Below are positions 15,104 to 23,594 of a stretch of 39,104 nucleotides of DNA, one piece after another. How positions within the stretch are numbered: position 1 is the first letter of the stretch; each line of letters starts with the position of its first letter. A program made the position numbers and the translations under genes. The DNA is taken from the NCBI GenBank assembly GCA_002305955.1, contig DBRH01000074.1:1-39104 (forward strand), read 5' to 3'. The DNA is from Kosmotogaceae bacterium UBA1373 (GTDB lineage Bacteria; Thermotogota; Thermotogae; Petrotogales; Kosmotogaceae). The notes below the pieces were generated by a model, which was not told the origin of the DNA, did not search any database, and was given only the letters and a program-made list of their open reading frames with translations.

Positions 15104-16294
15104 ATGAGCGAACTGTTCAACAGGGAAGATTTTCTCAAGAATCTTATAAAGAGAATACACGATGATCCGGAAAACCTCGAGAAAGTGAAAGAGGATTTCA
15201 TGAGAGTCGTCAGGGAAATGACTCCTATAGAGATTGCAAAGATCGAGCAGGAACTCGTCAACGAGGGTATGCCCGCAGAGAGTATCCAGCTCATGTGCAA
15301 CATTCACCTGGATGTTTTCAAAGAGGCGCTCAGTGAAGATGAGATCGACGTTGAGCCGTGGCACCCTCTCCACATACTGGTCGAGGAACATAGAGACATC
15401 CTCAACAGGTCGAAAGAACTGCGCGATCGAGCAGGCCGTATAAGAAACGGAGATCTAACGCAGAGCGACGTCCAGGCCATAGCCAATCTGCTCGACTACA
15501 TGGACGAGGTAGAGAAATATTTCCTCAAGGAGGAGAACGTACTCTTTCCCTATCTGGAAAAGCACGGACTGGTACAGCCGCCCGCGATCATGTGGAAGGA
15601 ACACGATGAGGTTCGTGGATTGCGCAAAAAGCTGAGAGAGATGATAGACGACGGCACAGTCGAACCGGCAAAGGTTTTCGATCTTTCGATAGGTATCGGG
15701 GAGATCTTTTCCAATCACATCTTCAAAGAGCACAAAATACTCTTCCCCTCGGCTTTGAAACTGCTCTCACTGGAAGAGTGGCGCGACATCAGGATACAGT
15801 TCGACGGGATAGGCTATTTCGCATATCGACCGATGCCTGTGGAATTCTCACTTTCGGAATCGAAAATGGAAGCCTCCAGTAGGGAAGGCCTTTTGAACCT
15901 GGGTAGTGGCTACCTGACTTTCGAGCAGCTCAGAGCGATGATGAGCTCTTTACCCTTCGACATAACCTTTGTGGACGGCGACGACACTGTTCGTTTCTTC
16001 AGTGAAGGACCGGACAGGATCTTTGTGAGAACGCGTGCGGTCATAGGACGGAAAGTTCAGAACTGCCATCCGCAAAAAAGCGTGAACGTCGTCAACAAAA
16101 TCCTCGCCGATTTCAAAGCCGGCCAACGTGATGTCGCAGACTTCTGGCTCAACCTCGGCCCAAAAATGGTATACATAAAATACATAGCCCTCAGGGATTC
16201 ACAGAAAAGGTACATAGGAACGCTCGAAGTGACACAGGATATCGCTCCTCTAAGGGAGCTGGAGGGTGAAAAAAGAATCTACGACGCTCTCTAG
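15104..16294 (+). CDS. DUF438 / hemerythrin-like / PAS-like three-domain protein
   Basis: The start is ATG 15104, about 6 nt after GGAGGTG; a GTG two codons earlier overlaps that site. Three parts are visible in the ~396 residues. An N-terminal DUF438 helical domain (~1-75) includes LIKRIHDDPENLEKVKEDF. A hemerythrin HHE four-helix domain (~85-225) has candidate di-iron ligands in HPLHILVEEHRDIL, EEENVLFPYLEKH, KEHDEV and HIFKEHKILFP. A C-terminal PAS-like domain (~275-390) includes FVDGDDTVRFFSE, VIGRKVQNCHPQKSV and GTLEVTQDI. The family is typical of anaerobes and is thought to sense or handle oxygen or NO; this is inference. It stands between an SDR and an Fe-S aldo/keto reductase, a redox-flavoured neighbourhood without evidence of an operon. 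Confidence 0.88.
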   Translation: MSELFNREDFLKNLIKRIHDDPENLEKVKEDFMRVVREMTPIEIAKIEQELVNEGMPAESIQLMCNIHLDVFKEALSEDEIDVEPWHPLHILVEEHRDILNRSKELRDRAGRIRNGDLTQSDVQAIANLLDYMDEVEKYFLKEENVLFPYLEKHGLVQPPAIMWKEHDEVRGLRKKLREMIDDGTVEPAKVFDLSIGIGEIFSNHIFKEHKILFPSALKLLSLEEWRDIRIQFDGIGYFAYRPMPVEFSLSESKMEASSREGLLNLGSGYLTFEQLRAMMSSLPFDITFVDGDDTVRFFSEGPDRIFVRTRAVIGRKVQNCHPQKSVNVVNKILADFKAGQRDVADFWLNLGPKMVYIKYIALRDSQKRYIGTLEVTQDIAPLRELEGEKRIYDAL

Positions 16295-16388
16295 GAGTTG
16301 ATCATAAATCGGGTCGAAAATCCGGGGCAGATATTGTAGAATATAATGTGGCTTTCAAGAATCTTCTATATTCTTCCGGAGGTATAAA

Positions 16389-17513
16389 ATGGTTCGCAGA
16401 GAAATGGGAAAGACCGGAGAAAAGGTATCTGCCCTGGGGTTCGGATGTATGAGGTTGCCCACGCTCGACAGCGGCATAGATATACCCGAAGCGACGCGTA
16501 TGTTGAGACACGCCATAGATAACGGGGTCGATTATGTCGATACGGCCTGGGGTTACCACAACGGCCAGAGCGAGCCGTTCGTAGGCGAAGCCCTCAAAGA
16601 CGGGTACAGGGAAAAGGTGAATCTTGCCACGAAGCTTCCCAGCTGGCTCATAAAGAGTCACGAAGACATGGATCACTATCTCAACGAGCAGCTCAAGAGA
16701 CTCCAGACAGATGTTATAGACTTCTACCTACTTCACGCCCTGAACGGCAGATTCTGGGACAACCTTGTGAAGAACAACGTCTTCGACTTCATGGACAGGG
16801 CAAAAAGGAGCGGTAGAATAAAGCACATCGGGTTTTCCTTTCACGATACGCTGGAGACTTTCAAGAAGATCGTCGATGCGTACGACTGGGAGTTCTGCCA
16901 GATACAGTACAACTTTCTCGACACCGACTACCAGGCCGGAACCGATGGGCTCAACTACGCGGCCAAAAGGGAGATGGGTGTTATAGTAATGGAGCCTCTC
17001 AGGGGCGGTAAACTCGTCAGGCGTATCCCCGCAGATGTGCGGAAGATATGGGATTTGGCTCCACAGAAGAGATCGCCCGTCGAGTGGGCACTAAGATGGG
17101 TGTGGAACGATCCGGCTGTCGGGGTTGTGCTAAGCGGTATGTCGAGCATGGAACAAGTGGAGCAGAATCTGGAGATAGCAGGCGCGGCCCTTCCAAATTC
17201 ATTGACCTCTCAGGAACTCTCCCTTATAACCAGGGTCAGAGAAATATACATAAGCCGGATAAAGATCAATTGCACCGCCTGCGGGTACTGCATGCCCTGT
17301 CCCAACAACGTGGCTATACCCGATTCTTTTGAGGTTTACAACGATGCCGCGATGTTCGACGATGTGGAAGGTGCGAGAAGGTCTTACAGCAACTTCTTCA
17401 AACCCGAGAACAGAGCATCCATGTGTGTCGAATGCGGTAGATGCGAGGAGCTCTGTCCGCAGAAAATACCCATAATAGAGAAGCTAAAAGAAGTGGCCGC
17501 ACTTCTCGAATAA
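16389..17513 (+). CDS. Aldo/keto reductase with C-terminal ferredoxin-like Fe-S motifs
   Basis: The 374-residue protein has an N-terminal TIM-barrel aldo/keto reductase (~1-280): GFGCMRLP, then DYVDTAWGYHNGQSE with the catalytic Asp and Tyr, Lys in LATKLP, His in FYLLHAL, and the cofactor-side GVVLSGMSS. The last ~80 residues add two Cys clusters, CTACGYCMPCP and CVECGRCEELCPQ, suitable for [4Fe-4S] binding. This fusion is a known family in anaerobes. Electrons may therefore pass between ferredoxin and NAD(P)H or substrate; the physiological substrate is unknown. GGAGGT precedes the ATG and a TATAAT lies at 16342-16347. A strong terminator follows. Confidence 0.92.
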   Translation: MVRREMGKTGEKVSALGFGCMRLPTLDSGIDIPEATRMLRHAIDNGVDYVDTAWGYHNGQSEPFVGEALKDGYREKVNLATKLPSWLIKSHEDMDHYLNEQLKRLQTDVIDFYLLHALNGRFWDNLVKNNVFDFMDRAKRSGRIKHIGFSFHDTLETFKKIVDAYDWEFCQIQYNFLDTDYQAGTDGLNYAAKREMGVIVMEPLRGGKLVRRIPADVRKIWDLAPQKRSPVEWALRWVWNDPAVGVVLSGMSSMEQVEQNLEIAGAALPNSLTSQELSLITRVREIYISRIKINCTACGYCMPCPNNVAIPDSFEVYNDAAMFDDVEGARRSYSNFFKPENRASMCVECGRCEELCPQKIPIIEKLKEVAALLE

Positions 17514-17521
17514 CGGTACAG

Positions 17522-17551
17522 AGTGTGACTTCCGGAGTCACACTTTTATTT
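17522..17551 (+). terminator. Rho-independent terminator
   Basis: AGTGTGACT (17522-17530) pairs with AGTCACACT (17536-17544) around TCCGG, followed by TTTATTTT. It ends the aldo/keto reductase transcript. Confidence 0.9.
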
Positions 17552-17583
17552 TACCGGGCCATCGAATGTTAACTATGCTGCTA

Positions 17584-17589
17584 TATAAT
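17584..17589 (+). promoter_or_regulatory. -10 element of the glmU operon promoter
   Basis: Perfect TATAAT, 63 nt upstream of the glmU GTG. The -35 region (TCGAAT at 17562-17567, 16-bp spacer) is weak, so only the -10 is called. Confidence 0.45.
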
Positions 17590-17651
17590 TATGCGGGAAT
17601 ACTAGTGAAAGAAAAGAGCGCAGACGATCTGAACTCAAGGGGGGATATTGA

Positions 17652-18995
17652 GTGACTGGAATAGTTCTTGCCGCAGGTCTCGGCAAGAGAATGAGGTCGA
17701 ACCTGCCGAAAGTCGCACATATGATTATCGATCGGCCGATGGTTAACTGGGTGGTCTCATCCCTGAAAGAGGCCGGAGTCGACAGGGTGGTGGTCGTAAC
17801 CGGTTACAGAGCGGAGATAATTGAATCGCTTCTGGAAAGCGATATACTGACCGTCAGACAGAATGAACAACTGGGTACCGGACACGCTGTCATGATGGCC
17901 AAAGATTTTCTCGACGACGACGATGTCGTGATTGTGGCTGGAGACGAACCGTTGATAAAGCCTTCGACTCTTCGGGAGATGGTCCGCAGGAGGAGAGAGG
18001 CCGATCTGGACGTGCTTTTTCTCACGATGGTTCCGCCTGATCCTTCCGGATATGGCAGGGTTGTGAAGCGTGACGGAAAGGTTGAGATCGTCGAAGAGAG
18101 AGATGCCAGCGAAGAGATCAGGAATATAAAGGAAGTGAACACCGGCATTTACGCCTTCCGGGGAGCTTTCATAAGTAACTCGATAGTAACCCTTAAGAAC
18201 AGCAACGACCAGGGGGAGTACTATCTGACCGATACGGTCGGCATTGCCGGCAGAGCCGACACCTTGGTTGTAGCCGATGCCGAGGAGGTTCTCGGTATAA
18301 ACAACAGGGCACAGCTTGCACAGGTAGCGAGAATCGCCAGAAAGAGGATAAACAACACTCTAATGGAAGCCGGTGTGACGATAGTCGATCCAGAAACTAC
18401 ACACATAGGGCCGGGAGTGAAGATCGGTATCGACAGCGTAGTAGAACCCATGACCTTTATTTATGGTAAGACCACGATCGGTCAGAACTGTCTTATAGGA
18501 CCGATGACAAGGATACAGGATTCAAAAATTGCAGACAATGTCGAAATAGTACGCTCGGAAGTACTGGAAGCAGATGTAAGGGAAGGAGCCAGGGTTGGGC
18601 CTTATTCCCGTCTGAGGCCGGGAGCGGTGATCATGGAACAGGCTCATGTCGGCAACTACGTGGAACTCAAGAAATCGATCCTCGGCAAACGATCGAAAGC
18701 CAACCATCTCACATATCTGGGCGACACTATCATAGGTGAAGATGCCAATATAGGCGCTGGAACGATCACATGCAACTACGACGGCAAGAACAAATTCAAA
18801 ACCAGTATCGGCGACAGGGCCTTCATCGGGAGTAACTCCTCGCTGGTTGCGCCGGTCGAGATCGGTGAAGGGTCCGTCACGGCGGCGGGCTCGGTCATAA
18901 CCGACGATGTCCCCCCGTACTCGCTGGCGCTCGGAAGGGCCAGACAGATCAACAAAGAGGGTAAGTATAAAAAGAACAGAGAGGAGAAGGACTGA
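17652..18995 (+). CDS. glmU: Bifunctional UDP-N-acetylglucosamine pyrophosphorylase / glucosamine-1-phosphate acetyltransferase
   Basis: Makes UDP-GlcNAc for peptidoglycan. The start is GTG 17652 after AAGGGGGGAT. The 447-residue length is right for GlmU. The N-terminal uridylyltransferase (~1-225) shows LAAGLGKRMRSNLPKVAH, GTGHAVM, and the metal-binding VVIVAGDEPL, where many GlmU have GDxPL. The C-terminal left-handed beta helix (~245-440) shows hexapeptide repeats and the acetyltransferase block with ANHLTYLGD, whose His is the catalytic base, then GAGTITCNYDGKNK. Both halves appear intact. The stop overlaps the prs ATG by one base (TGATG), implying coupled translation. Confidence 0.96.
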   Translation: MTGIVLAAGLGKRMRSNLPKVAHMIIDRPMVNWVVSSLKEAGVDRVVVVTGYRAEIIESLLESDILTVRQNEQLGTGHAVMMAKDFLDDDDVVIVAGDEPLIKPSTLREMVRRRREADLDVLFLTMVPPDPSGYGRVVKRDGKVEIVEERDASEEIRNIKEVNTGIYAFRGAFISNSIVTLKNSNDQGEYYLTDTVGIAGRADTLVVADAEEVLGINNRAQLAQVARIARKRINNTLMEAGVTIVDPETTHIGPGVKIGIDSVVEPMTFIYGKTTIGQNCLIGPMTRIQDSKIADNVEIVRSEVLEADVREGARVGPYSRLRPGAVIMEQAHVGNYVELKKSILGKRSKANHLTYLGDTIIGEDANIGAGTITCNYDGKNKFKTSIGDRAFIGSNSSLVAPVEIGEGSVTAAGSVITDDVPPYSLALGRARQINKEGKYKKNREEKD

Positions 18996-19942
18996 TGCCA
19001 TATCAGACGAATGAAATGAAGATCTTTGCGGGTTCGGCCAATCTCGCTCTGTCGAAGAGCATTGCCGACTATCTTGGAGTTCACCTTGGAGACTGTCACA
19101 CGAAGAGGTTTTCGGATGGTGAAATAAACCTCAAGATCGACGAAACCGTCAGAGGTCACGATATATTCGTAATTCAATCTACCTGCAGCCCGGCAAACGA
19201 AAACCTGATGGAGCTGCTGATCATGATAGACGCCTTCAGAAGGGCCTCTGCTCACTCGATCTCGGTCGTGATTCCCTACTACGGTTACGCCCGTCAGGAT
19301 AGAAAGGCCAGAGGAAGAGACCCTATAACGGCCAAACTCGTCGCCAACCTCATCACCACCGCAGGTGCCAGCAGGATAATAACGATCGATCTTCATGCCG
19401 AACAGATCCAGGGTTTCTTCGACATCCCCGTGGACAATCTTTGGTCCTTCCCCGTCTTTTCGAAGTTCTTCAGCGGACGTTTTTTCAATAAAGACGAAAC
19501 GGTAGTGGTTTCACCAGATATCGGCGGGGTGAAAAGGGCCAGCAAGTTCGCAGCCAAACTGGGTGTTCCCCTGGCGATTCTCGACAAGAGGAGACCCAAG
19601 GACAACGTGGCCGAGATGGTGCACATAATTGGTGAGGTGGAGGGTAAGACAGCCATAATCTTTGATGATATAATTGACACCGGTCGTTCACTTGTGGAAG
19701 CGTCCAAGATGCTAAAATCCAACGGCGCTCAGAGGATATTCGCCTGTGCGACTCACGGTGTCCTGTCGGGAGAGGCCAAGGAGATAATCGCTGGCTCCGA
19801 ACTGGAGAAGGTCTTCATTACCGATACGATTCACCACGACGATCTGCCGGAAAACATACGGATGTTGTCTATAGCTCCTCTTCTGGCAGAGGCTTTGACG
19901 CGTGTCAGGAAAAATCTCTCGGTGAGTATTCTGTTCAGATAG
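18995..19942 (+). CDS. prs: Ribose-phosphate pyrophosphokinase (PRPP synthetase, class I)
   Basis: Converts ribose-5-phosphate and ATP to PRPP for nucleotide, His and Trp synthesis. The 315-residue length is standard. It shows the N-terminal FAGSANLALSKSIADYLG, the FSDGEINLKI flexible segment, YYGYARQDRKARGRDPI, the DLHAEQIQGFFDIPVDN metal/ATP loop, VVSPDIGGVKRA and the PRPP-binding IIFDDIIDTGRSL. All the expected class I motifs are present. It follows glmU with a 1-nt overlap and precedes L25 by 13 nt; glmU-prs-ctc-pth is the order known from Bacillus (gcaD-prs-ctc-spoVC). Confidence 0.96.
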   Translation: MPYQTNEMKIFAGSANLALSKSIADYLGVHLGDCHTKRFSDGEINLKIDETVRGHDIFVIQSTCSPANENLMELLIMIDAFRRASAHSISVVIPYYGYARQDRKARGRDPITAKLVANLITTAGASRIITIDLHAEQIQGFFDIPVDNLWSFPVFSKFFSGRFFNKDETVVVSPDIGGVKRASKFAAKLGVPLAILDKRRPKDNVAEMVHIIGEVEGKTAIIFDDIIDTGRSLVEASKMLKSNGAQRIFACATHGVLSGEAKEIIAGSELEKVFITDTIHHDDLPENIRMLSIAPLLAEALTRVRKNLSVSILFR

Positions 19943-19955
19943 AGGAGGGAAACAA

Positions 19956-20597
19956 ATGCACGAGATAAATTTCGTTGCCGAAATTCGCAGCGGAGAAACC
20001 AGAGCAAAGAACCTGCTGAATCAGGGAAGGATTCCGGCGGTAGTTTATGGACCCGAAGTGGAGACTTTCTCTGTAAGCCTCGACAAAGTCGAGGTACTCA
20101 GACATATAAACAAGATCGCTGAAACAACTTTCGTCGTCCTTTCCATGGATGGCAAAGAGCACCATGTCTTTCTGAAATCCGTTCAAAGAAACAAGGTGAC
20201 CGACGCGATTATACACCTGGATTTCTACTCTCCGTCCAAAGGTCGCAGAATGGAGATTCACATTCCGATAAGGCTGAGCGGAAAGCCGATCGGCATTGAA
20301 AAAGGTGGAATCGTTGAGCATATAATCAACGAGCTTCCCGTCTCTGTGCTTCCAAAGGATATCGTTGAATCGATAGATGTCGATATCTCTTCTTTCGATG
20401 TCGGCAAGATACTGAGAGTCAAAGATCTTCCGATTCCCGAAGGAATGAAGCCCCTGGCTGACGGTGAAGAGCCAGTTCTTGTTATAGAGCTTCCTAGGGC
20501 AGCCAGAGGAGCCGAAGTAGAAGAAGCGCCGGAAGAAAAAGAGGGTACCGAACCCGAAGTTATAAACAAGGGAAAGAAAGAGGAAGAAGAGGAATAA
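19956..20597 (+). CDS. rplY: 50S ribosomal protein L25, long CTC form
   Basis: The 213-residue protein binds 5S rRNA. It has the N-terminal L25 domain (~1-90: NLLNQGRIPAVVYGP, HHVFLKSVQRNKVTDAIIHLDF) followed by the beta-rich TL5/CTC domain (~95-185: IPIRLSGKPIGIEKGG, LPVSVLPKDIVESIDVDISS) and a short acidic, Lys/Glu-rich tail. This is the general-stress CTC architecture and not the short E. coli L25. GGAGGG precedes the ATG. pth begins 3 nt after the stop. Confidence 0.95.
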   Translation: MHEINFVAEIRSGETRAKNLLNQGRIPAVVYGPEVETFSVSLDKVEVLRHINKIAETTFVVLSMDGKEHHVFLKSVQRNKVTDAIIHLDFYSPSKGRRMEIHIPIRLSGKPIGIEKGGIVEHIINELPVSVLPKDIVESIDVDISSFDVGKILRVKDLPIPEGMKPLADGEEPVLVIELPRAARGAEVEEAPEEKEGTEPEVINKGKKEEEEE

Positions 20598-20600
20598 ATA

Positions 20601-21167
20601 GTGTTCCTTTTTATAGGTCTGGGAAATCCCGGCCCACGTTATGTTTTCACCAGACATAACGTGGGTTTTCTCTTCGTGGACGAGATGATGAGGAATGGAG
20701 TCCGGAAGACCTCCAAAAAGAAGATTTACGAAGCCTATCTTCTGGAGGGAGAGCCCAAGATATATCTGGCGAAACCACTGACCTTCATGAATCTCAGCGG
20801 TATCGCGGTGAAGAGTCTGATCGCGGATCTTAACCTCACCCGGGAGGATACGGTCGTGATAGTCTATGACGATATCTGGATCCCTCTGGGAAGGATAAGG
20901 ATCAGGGAGAATGGCTCAGACGGAGGACACAATGGCTTAAAATCGATAATCACCGAACTGGGAACGAAGGACTTTCCACGAATCCGCATAGGCGTGGGAC
21001 CTCTCCCGGAGAACCGCGATATGATCGATTACGTGCTCGGGCAGTTTTCAGACGAGGATTACAGAACCGTGAGCAAAGCGATAGATCTCGCCGTTCAGTC
21101 TGCGCGGGAAATCGTGGCCGGCGACTTCAAAAAAGTCATGTCGAAATACAACGGAATGGAAGTATAA
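20601..21167 (+). CDS. pth: Peptidyl-tRNA hydrolase
   Basis: Releases tRNA from drop-off peptidyl-tRNA. It starts at GTG 20601; the Shine-Dalgarno GAGGAA lies in the end of rplY. The 188-residue protein has GLGNPGPRYVFTRHNVGF with the catalytic His19 and substrate Asn9, then KPLTFMNLSG, then VYDDIWIPLGRIRIR with the catalytic-dyad Asp, and GSDGGHNGLKSI. The family signature is complete. It is the last gene of the glmU-prs-rplY-pth operon and converges on the glycerate kinase gene; the 56-nt gap has no convincing terminator. Confidence 0.96.
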   Translation: MFLFIGLGNPGPRYVFTRHNVGFLFVDEMMRNGVRKTSKKKIYEAYLLEGEPKIYLAKPLTFMNLSGIAVKSLIADLNLTREDTVVIVYDDIWIPLGRIRIRENGSDGGHNGLKSIITELGTKDFPRIRIGVGPLPENRDMIDYVLGQFSDEDYRTVSKAIDLAVQSAREIVAGDFKKVMSKYNGMEV

Positions 21168-21223
21168 TTCCCCCGGTAAGACCAGTTGCGAACGAAAACG
21201 ACTGCTTATGATCTTCTTGTTTC

Positions 21224-22465
21224 TCACCGGCAAAGCAAAACTACCAGATCGTTGACGTTAGTTCCGGTGGGGCCGGTCTTGAGAAGTTCACCGGACATTT
21301 CCAGCGCGTGATAGGAGTCGTTGTCCAGGAGGTAGATGTATGGATCTATTCCCCGCTCGATCATTTCTCTGGCACTACCACCATCCACTATCGCGCCTGC
21401 GGCGTCGGTTGGACCATCCGTCCCATCCGTCCCGACACTGGCCAGAGCAACGTTGTCCAGCCCGTTCGACGCGATCGCGAATGAAAGGGCCAGTTCTTGA
21501 TTCCTGCCGCCAAGTCCCGTTCCCCTGACGGGGACCACTGTCTCCCCCCCGAGGATTATCGCGCACGGTCTCTTCAAAGGCCGGTCATACACCTCTTCTC
21601 GGGCTATCGCCGCCAGGAAGCTTCCCGCGTCTCTGGCCTCGCAATCGAGCGTTGTGGTCAATATCATGGGCTCGTAACCGAGCTCTTTGGCAAAGACGCC
21701 GGCAGCTTCGCAGGCCCTGCCGACACTCCCTATGATTCTGGTTTGAACGTTACTTAAAAGATGCGGCGTTTCGATTTTCAAGATCTCGCGGAGTTCCGGT
21801 CTGAGAACCAGACCGTACCTATCAATTGTGGATAGCGCATCCTCGCAGGTACTGCTGTCGGGGTATGCCGGACCGGAGGCGATCGAATCCAGTCTATCTC
21901 CAAGAACATCGGAGAGTACCAGTGAATGTATCGTAGTTTGAGCGAACATCTTCGCGAAACGTCCGCCTTTTACTACCGATAGACGCTTTCTAACCGCGTT
22001 GATCTCGACGATGTTCGCTCCCGACCTCAATAAGCGGTTGTTTATATCCACCAGATCATCCAGAGTAACTCCCTCCACGGGCTTTTCGAAGAGAGCCGAA
22101 CCGCCCCCGGAGATCAGAAACAATATACTGTCGGGGTTGATGGCGTTTATCATTTCCAGAGCTTTCGTCGTTGCGGCGATTGTGTTTTCGTCAGGAAGAG
22201 GGTGCCCGGCTTCAAAACTATCGATTCCCGGTATGTCTCCTTCAACGTGTCCGTACTTGGTGATGATCACACCGGCCGTAATAGACTGCCCGAGCTTCTC
22301 CCTCGCCGCTTTAGCCATCCTCCAGGCGGCCTTCCCGATAGCCAGCAGGAAAGTTTTTCCGGGTAAGTGCAGACTCTCCAGGGAATTGAAAACCGCCTTC
22401 TCCGGCAGTACGGTCTCTATGGATCTCTCAATTATGTAACGCGCATCTTCTTTTATAGTATTCAT
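21224..22465 (-). CDS. gckA: Glycerate 2-kinase, MOFRL family
   Basis: Phosphorylates D-glycerate to 2-phosphoglycerate, feeding serine or sugar-acid breakdown into glycolysis. ATG 22465 (MNTIKEDA) is chosen because GAGGTG stands 6 nt upstream; earlier in-frame ATG and GTG codons overlap it. The ~413-residue protein has the N-terminal DUF4147 domain (LAIGKAAWRMAKAA, GHPLPDENT, LFLISGGGSALFEKP, NAVRKRLSVVKGGR, LSDVLGDRLDSIASGP). It also has the C-terminal MOFRL segment (ILGGETVVPVRGTGLGGRNQELALS, VGTDGTDGPTDAAGAIVD). This is the Thermotoga-type glycerate kinase. It is monocistronic by spacing. Confidence 0.93.
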   Translation of the reverse strand: MNTIKEDARYIIERSIETVLPEKAVFNSLESLHLPGKTFLLAIGKAAWRMAKAAREKLGQSITAGVIITKYGHVEGDIPGIDSFEAGHPLPDENTIAATTKALEMINAINPDSILFLISGGGSALFEKPVEGVTLDDLVDINNRLLRSGANIVEINAVRKRLSVVKGGRFAKMFAQTTIHSLVLSDVLGDRLDSIASGPAYPDSSTCEDALSTIDRYGLVLRPELREILKIETPHLLSNVQTRIIGSVGRACEAAGVFAKELGYEPMILTTTLDCEARDAGSFLAAIAREEVYDRPLKRPCAIILGGETVVPVRGTGLGGRNQELALSFAIASNGLDNVALASVGTDGTDGPTDAAGAIVDGGSAREMIERGIDPYIYLLDNDSYHALEMSGELLKTGPTGTNVNDLVVLLCR

Positions 22466-22579
22466 TATCATCACCTCGAACTCAAGACTTGTTCACTATG
22501 TTACCACGGCGATTTAAATAACTCATGAAGACCTGCCAACCGGGGAACGTCATCTCCCGGCTATAAGTCGGGTACAGGT

Positions 22580-22616
22580 ATATTAAACAAAAGAAGCGGT
22601 GATTTCTCACCGCTTC
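22580..22616 (-). terminator. Rho-independent terminator of the small exported-protein gene
   Basis: On the minus strand GAAGCGGTGA (22616-22607) pairs with TCACCGCTTC (22602-22593) around a GAAA loop, followed by TTTTGTTTAATA. It serves the minus-strand gene ending at 22634. Confidence 0.9.
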
Positions 22617-22633
22617 TTCCGTAAAAGTTTGCC

Positions 22634-23002
22634 TTATAGAAGGATCGTTAGATTCAAATACACACCGGGCAGGAAATTGTACAGAAGGCTCAAGCCCGCG
22701 CTCAGTATCAAACTCTCCGCAGGTCTCAGCAGAAACTCCCAGCCTCTGCCGAAGACGGGGATGAAGAACAGGAACTTTCCATCGAACGTAAAAGCGTTAA
22801 CTTCGTTTGGTGTGAGCGGTTTCTCGTAATACGTGCTCGCCTGGAAAAGGAAGAAGTCCATTCCCTCGAAACCGGTGATGTTGCCCATCATATCGTACAC
22901 CACATCTCCGTAGAGACCCTGACCGAGAATGAAGTTCTTTGGAGCTGCAACAAAGATCGAAGCAACCATAAGCACGGCAACCAGAATAAGCAGCTTTTTC
23001 AT
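22634..23002 (-). CDS. Small exported protein, GNITG family member A (unknown function)
   Basis: ATG 23002 follows GGGGGT; an upstream in-frame start lacks a ribosome site. The 122-residue product has a clear signal peptide (MKKLLILVAVLMVASIFVAA). The mature part is beta-rich with alternating aromatic residues: YGDVVYDMMGNITGFEG (GNITG at 40-44), then FDGKFLFFIPVFGRGWEFLL, then a final AGLSLLYNFLPGVYLNLTILL. The last strand is amphipathic and suggests association with the outer membrane (toga), which is inference. It is a distant paralogue of the protein at 23595-24050: both share a YG...D..GNITG block, an F-x-I/Y-P-x-x-G core and a Leu-rich end. No known family was recognised. Confidence 0.75.
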   Translation of the reverse strand: MKKLLILVAVLMVASIFVAAPKNFILGQGLYGDVVYDMMGNITGFEGMDFFLFQASTYYEKPLTPNEVNAFTFDGKFLFFIPVFGRGWEFLLRPAESLILSAGLSLLYNFLPGVYLNLTILL

Positions 23003-23131
23003 GTGAATACCCCCTTTTAAGGATTTATAGAGCATCTCAAACATAATTAGATTTTACACTCATTCCATGCCTTAAGTCAATCTCTTGTTCATCTCTAAGA
23101 TCGAATTGACAGGCCCATAGCCTTCAAAATG

Positions 23132-23548
23132 CTACGGTTCTACCGGTGGACCGTCTCCCCTGGAGTAGAGAAGGAGATCGAGACTGTCACTTTTCACCGA
23201 ATACTTCCAGCCGGTGAAAAGTGTTTCCTCTCCCGAAAGAGTTCTGTACTGGATGGTGGCTTCGTAGGTGTACTCACCCCATTCAACGGTGGAGTAATTG
23301 ACTTTGACAATCTCAATCCTCTCCAGACTTTCGCCCTCATCCAGCAATCTCTCTTTTATGAAGAGCTCCGCGGTCCGCTCTATCGTACCGATCGTGCTTT
23401 CCGGATCAAAGCTCTCCACCCGTCCCCTGGTAGAGAGAAGAATAAGTATAATCGCCAGGGCTATGCCCAGGATTATGGAGTATTTGGTGATTGTCGATCT
23501 TACTTCGCTATCATGTTCTTGTTTGCTAGAAAGATCTTCGCTCAACAA
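23132..23548 (-). CDS. Single-pass membrane protein, unknown function
   Basis: A 138-residue protein with a polar N-terminus (~1-21, Glu/Ser-rich), one membrane helix (~22-40, YSIILGIALAIILILLS) and a ~95-residue outer domain with two or three strands (VKVNYSTVEWGEYTYEATIQY, ETLFTGWKYSV). The start is TTG 23548 or the adjacent TTG 23545. The only Shine-Dalgarno-like text, GGGG, lies in the 3' arm of the terminator hairpin of the upstream gene. No family was recognised. It is sandwiched between two small exported paralogues on the same strand. Confidence 0.62.
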   Translation of the reverse strand: MLSEDLSSKQEHDSEVRSTITKYSIILGIALAIILILLSTRGRVESFDPESTIGTIERTAELFIKERLLDEGESLERIEIVKVNYSTVEWGEYTYEATIQYRTLSGEETLFTGWKYSVKSDSLDLLLYSRGDGPPVEP

Positions 23549-23569
23549 AAAAGACCCCTTTCGGGGTCT
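23546..23569 (-). terminator. Rho-independent terminator of the GNITG family B gene
   Basis: On the minus strand AGACCCC (23569-23563) pairs with GGGGTCT (23558-23552) around GAAA, followed by six T. The T-run abuts or overlaps the TTG start of the next minus-strand gene, and the 3' arm carries its only ribosome-site-like bases. Confidence 0.85.
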
Positions 23570-23594
23570 ATTATATCGGTTGCGCTCAGATTTT

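Noticed and set aside
21168..21223. Possible terminator between the convergent pth and glycerate kinase genes
   Set aside because: The best stem (CAGTTG with CGACTG) is 6 bp with one G-T pair and has no T-run, too weak to call.
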